Source of the DNA: DATATB01 sp036268995
GTDB taxonomy: Bacteria; Planctomycetota; Planctomycetia; Pirellulales; PNKZ01
Assembly: GCA_036268995.1 (NCBI GenBank)
Contig: DATATB010000068.1
Location: 71,180-135,179 of the forward strand
Length of the DNA stretch: 64,000 nucleotides
Direction: 5' to 3'
The notes under the pieces were generated by a model that did not search any database, had not been told where the DNA came from, and was given only the letters and a program-made list of their open reading frames with translations. The translations under genes were made by a program, and so were the position numbers. Numbering within the stretch: position 1 is the stretch's first letter; each line of letters opens with the position of its first letter. This document shows, piece by piece, positions 61,427-64,000 of the stretch.

Positions 61427-63457
61427 TTGAGCTTCGACCACAGCCCATGGCGAGCCGGGAGCGTTAGCGACCGGAAGCCGCTACGCCATGCGCTCGTGGC
61501 CGTCTTGCTGCTCTTGCTCCCCAGCGTGCTCCTCGCGGCGGTCGACGATCTGCCCCAGCGCGAGCAACGCGCCCAGGATGCCGCGGTCGAGCGCGTGGCG
61601 CCCAGTGTGGTGAGCATCGAGACGATCGGCGGCTTGGAACGCGTGGACGACGTGCTGGTGAATACCGGCCCCACGACCGGCTTGATTGTGTCGCCCGACG
61701 GGTACATCGTTTCCAGCGCCTTCAATTTTGCGCAGCAGCCGGCTTCGATCGTCGTGATCTTTGCCGACGGCAGCCGTGCGGCCGCCAAGCTGGTGGCCAC
61801 CGATCGCAGCCGCATGCTGACGCTCTTAAAGGTGGAAGGCAAGCACGATCTGCGCGTGCCCGAGGTGTCGCCGCCCGAGAGCTGGCGCGTGGGCCAATGG
61901 TCGATCGCGGTCGGCCGCACGTTCGATACGGCCCGGCCGAACGTTTCGGTCGGCATCGTCAGTGCCCTGGGGCGCGTGTGGGGCAAGGCGGTGCAGACCG
62001 ACGCCAAGATTTCGCCGAGCAACTATGGCGGCCCGCTCGTGGATATTCACGGCCGCGTGATGGGCGTGCTGGTGCCGCTATCCCCGGACAAGACGGGCGA
62101 AGCGGCCGGCGTCGAGTGGTACGACTCGGGCATCGGCTTTGCCGTGCCGCTGGCGCACGTGCTCAAGATCATGCCGCGGCTGGCGAAGGGCAAGGACCTC
62201 GAGGCCGGCATGTTGGGCGTGACGCTCAAGCCGGGCGATAAGTACGCCGACCCGCCGGTGCTGGCCGGCGTGCGCCCCAATTCGCCCGCCCGGGCCGCAG
62301 GCCTGGCCGCCGGAGACACGATCGTCGAGGCCGGCGGGCAGGCGATCATCAGCCGCATCCAGCTCACGCATCAGGTCCAGACGCGCTACGCCGGCGATCG
62401 GCTGCACCTGGTGGTGCTGCGCGACGGCAAGCGGCTAGCGCGCGACGTGGAGTTGGTGGATCATATCGAGCCGTACGTGCGGCCGTTTTTGGGCATTCTG
62501 CCGCGGCGCGACGCGGAGCAGACCAACGGCGTGGTGGTGCGGTATGTGTATCCCAAGAGCCCCGCGGCTGAAGCCGGCATCGTGGCCGGCGACCGCCTCG
62601 AAAAGCTGGCCGGCCAGCCCATCATCGATGCCCAGGGGCTGGCCGAGCAGGTCGCCCTTTTGGAAATCGGCCACGAAGCCTCGCTCGAAATCGTGCGCGG
62701 GGACGGCGCCCCTCAAAAAGCCGCGACCGCTGGTCGCGGAACTGACAAACCCGACGCACCGCTGGTCGTCAAATTCAAGCCGGCTGCCGAAACGGAGCAA
62801 GTGCCCGACAAGCTGCCGGAGGCCCGTGGCGAGGCGCCGCGCGACGAGGACTTGCCGCCGGTGGGCGCCGTCGATTTGCAGGCCGGAGCGTTTACCAACG
62901 AGTGCCTGGCCTACGTGCCAGAGAGCTACAACCCGGCCGTGTCGTATGGCGTGGTGGTCTGGCTGCACGCGGCCGGCGAGTTCAATCGCAAGGAACTGCT
63001 CGCGCGTTGGAAGCCGATTTGCGAGGCTCACGACTTGATCCTGCTCGCGCCGCAAGCGCCCGAGGCCGGCAAATGGAGCCCGGCGGACGTGGCGTTCGTG
63101 GCCGCGGCGCTGACGCAGGTCACCGACCAGTACAACGTCGACCGGCTGCGCATCGCCGCGCACGGCTATCGCACGGGCGGGGCCCTGGCTTACCTGTTGG
63201 CCTTCCAAACGCGCGAGCTGGTGCGGGGCGTGGCTCCGGTGCTGGCGTCGATGGCCGGCGAACTGCCGGAAAACGAACCGGAGCATCGGCTCGACTTTTT
63301 CCTCTCCGGCGACAAGCAGAGTACCGGCAAACCCGCCAAGACCTTGCGCGAACACCGCTACGCCGTCACCGTGCAGAAAACCCCCGCGGACCGGTATCTG
63401 AACGAAGCCGAGCTGGCCGAACTGGTACGCTGGCTCGATTCGCTCGATAAGATCTGA
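61403..63457 (+). CDS. Pseudoprotease with two PDZ domains and a nucleophile-less hydrolase domain
   Basis: 684 aa from GTG at 61403, chosen because it makes a GTGA overlap as elsewhere in this cluster. Other in-frame starts are GTG 61424, TTG 61427 and GTG 61496. The export signal is RKPLRHALVAVLLLLLPSVLLAA. The HtrA-like domain has lost its triad: F107 (His position, YIVSSAFNF), M138 (Asp position) and Y208 (Ser position, SPSNYGGPL). Two PDZ domains span ~265-465. Residues ~495-680 form an alpha/beta-hydrolase-like domain (YGVVVWLHAAGEFNRKELL), but the nucleophile elbow reads HGYRTGG, with Arg590 where Ser is expected. The whole protein appears to be a binding or regulatory partner, not an enzyme. 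Confidence 0.88.
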   Translation: MKSEKWKVLSFDHSPWRAGSVSDRKPLRHALVAVLLLLLPSVLLAAVDDLPQREQRAQDAAVERVAPSVVSIETIGGLERVDDVLVNTGPTTGLIVSPDGYIVSSAFNFAQQPASIVVIFADGSRAAAKLVATDRSRMLTLLKVEGKHDLRVPEVSPPESWRVGQWSIAVGRTFDTARPNVSVGIVSALGRVWGKAVQTDAKISPSNYGGPLVDIHGRVMGVLVPLSPDKTGEAAGVEWYDSGIGFAVPLAHVLKIMPRLAKGKDLEAGMLGVTLKPGDKYADPPVLAGVRPNSPARAAGLAAGDTIVEAGGQAIISRIQLTHQVQTRYAGDRLHLVVLRDGKRLARDVELVDHIEPYVRPFLGILPRRDAEQTNGVVVRYVYPKSPAAEAGIVAGDRLEKLAGQPIIDAQGLAEQVALLEIGHEASLEIVRGDGAPQKAATAGRGTDKPDAPLVVKFKPAAETEQVPDKLPEARGEAPRDEDLPPVGAVDLQAGAFTNECLAYVPESYNPAVSYGVVVWLHAAGEFNRKELLARWKPICEAHDLILLAPQAPEAGKWSPADVAFVAAALTQVTDQYNVDRLRIAAHGYRTGGALAYLLAFQTRELVRGVAPVLASMAGELPENEPEHRLDFFLSGDKQSTGKPAKTLREHRYAVTVQKTPADRYLNEAELAELVRWLDSLDKI
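61452..61476 (+). repeat. Dispersed 25-base repeat, copy 3, inside a coding start
   Basis: Same element as at 44211-44235 with two differences (T for C in the middle and A for G at the last base). Here it lies within the 5' end of the pseudoprotease/hydrolase gene and encodes RAGSVSDR, before the signal peptide. Confidence 0.75.
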
Positions 63458-63476
63458 GTCGCGAGAGGCAACTGGC

Positions 63477-63500
63477 AGCCGGGAGCGTCAGCGACCGGAG
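63477..63500 (+). repeat. Dispersed 25-base repeat, copy 4, supplies a ribosome-binding site
   Basis: Matches copy 2 over 24 bases. Its end, GGAG, extends into GGAGGA (63497-63502), five bases from the GTG start at 63508. Confidence 0.8.
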
Positions 63501-63507
63501 GATTTTT

Positions 63508-63852
63508 GTGCGGCGTTGGTTTCTGGGTCTGATGGCGATTGGGCTGCTGGCGGCAGGCGCCGGCCTGATGATTTGGGGTGAGCCCTCGGCCACGCAGCAA
63601 TACGCGGCCGGCTGCCTGCGCACCGGGATCATTCTGGCCGTTCTCTGGCTGGCCTTGCCCGATACTCAGCCGCTGAAGAACCGTTTGGCCCTGGCCGTCG
63701 TACTAAGCGCGGCACTGGTGCTCGTCATCCGGCCGCGGCTCTTGCTGCTGCTGTTTTCGCCGCCGGTGCTGATCGCCGGCATCGTGCTGGCCGTGCTGCT
63801 GGCGTTCATGCGGCCACGGCGGCCGCAAAACCGGCAGCGCGTGCGGCCGTAG
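63508..63852 (+). CDS. Small polytopic membrane protein
   Basis: 114 aa from GTG at 63508, set by the ribosome-binding site GGAGGA. Four hydrophobic segments: WFLGLMAIGLLAAGAGLMIW, CLRTGIILAVLWLALP, LALAVVLSAALVLVI and LLLLLFSPPVLIAGIVLAVLL. The C-terminus is basic (RPRRPQNRQRVRP), so both ends may be cytoplasmic. No known family. It follows the pseudoprotease by 50 bases and is probably the last gene of the cluster. Short high-Leu proteins can be over-called, but the start signal and composition are good. Confidence 0.7.
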   Translation: MRRWFLGLMAIGLLAAGAGLMIWGEPSATQQYAAGCLRTGIILAVLWLALPDTQPLKNRLALAVVLSAALVLVIRPRLLLLLFSPPVLIAGIVLAVLLAFMRPRRPQNRQRVRP

Positions 63853-63900
63853 CTGGCCTGAGTACTTGAACCGACCCATCGTGACCTCAGGGGGCAATCC

Positions 63901-64000
63901 ATGCGAGCCTGCGAAATCTGCAAGCAGCCAATCGATGAGGAACGTCTGGAGTTTCTTCCGCAAACCCGGCTTTGTGCTACGCACGCCCGCGAGATCATCA
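63901..64000 (+). CDS. Start of a small zinc-finger-like protein (truncated by the window)
   Basis: The ATG at 63901 is preceded by AGGGGG. The 33 visible residues begin MRACEICKQPIDEERLEFLP and continue to LCATHAREII. The C-x2-C and C-x2-H pattern resembles the zinc finger of TraR/DksA-like or other short treble-clef proteins. The rest lies beyond the window. Confidence 0.5.
   Translation, partial: MRACEICKQPIDEERLEFLPQTRLCATHAREII

Overview
The window looks like a piece of a Planctomycetes chromosome, most likely a Pirellulales-type lineage. This is inferred from gene content: sulfatase, DUF1080-like secreted domain, YidC with an embedded PDZ domain, giant PQQ-propeller protein, MoxR/DUF58/VWA cluster, NPCBM domain, rhomboid with a C-terminal zinc ribbon. 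High G+C, many signal peptides and many dispersed palindromic repeats fit too. I saw no tRNA, rRNA, CRISPR array, prophage or transposase gene.

Layout. 0-8.3 kb (+): a membrane acyltransferase, a secreted POTRA-like protein, a B12-binding radical SAM enzyme, a secreted SGNH-like protein and a rhomboid protease. 8.3-14 kb (-): a membrane-anchored protein and a very large secreted protein, both unrecognised. 14.4-18.5 kb (+): an ankyrin protein and a secreted WD40 protein. 18.6-25 kb: two small unknown genes, an aldo/keto reductase (+), then on the minus strand an amidohydrolase, a DUF1080-like protein, a GNAT acetyltransferase and a sulfatase. 25-31 kb (-): a decayed copy of the mnmE 3' end, a YebC-family gene of lower G+C, mnmE carrying two palindromic elements in frame, yidC, and a metallophosphoesterase. 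31-38.4 kb: GH16 glycosidase overlapping tsaB, an amidohydrolase, a small membrane protein, a GT-C/TPR membrane protein (-), and an Rrf2 regulator. 38.6-39 kb (-): an HU-like DNA-binding protein.

39.5-63.9 kb (+) is a long, tightly packed series: PQQ propeller, prenyltransferase-fold protein, MoxR ATPase, DUF58, two membrane VWA proteins, a DUF4175-like membrane protein, a Lys/Ser-rich coiled-coil protein, a secreted helical protein, an NPCBM protein, one intact trypsin-like/PDZ protease, then two protease homologues whose triads are destroyed (the second also carries a hydrolase-like domain with no nucleophile), and a small membrane protein. Most junctions from 49.6 kb to 61.4 kb overlap by 1 or 4 bases, which argues for co-translation. 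My reading, as inference, is an envelope-associated assembly: a MoxR-type ATPase works with VWA proteins on a membrane complex, with exported propeller, protease and pseudoprotease partners.

A second theme is repeats. At least six types of inverted repeat sit between genes or inside them. They add residues to MnmE, form the C-terminal tails of two unrelated proteins, supply ribosome-binding sites, and bracket one small gene.
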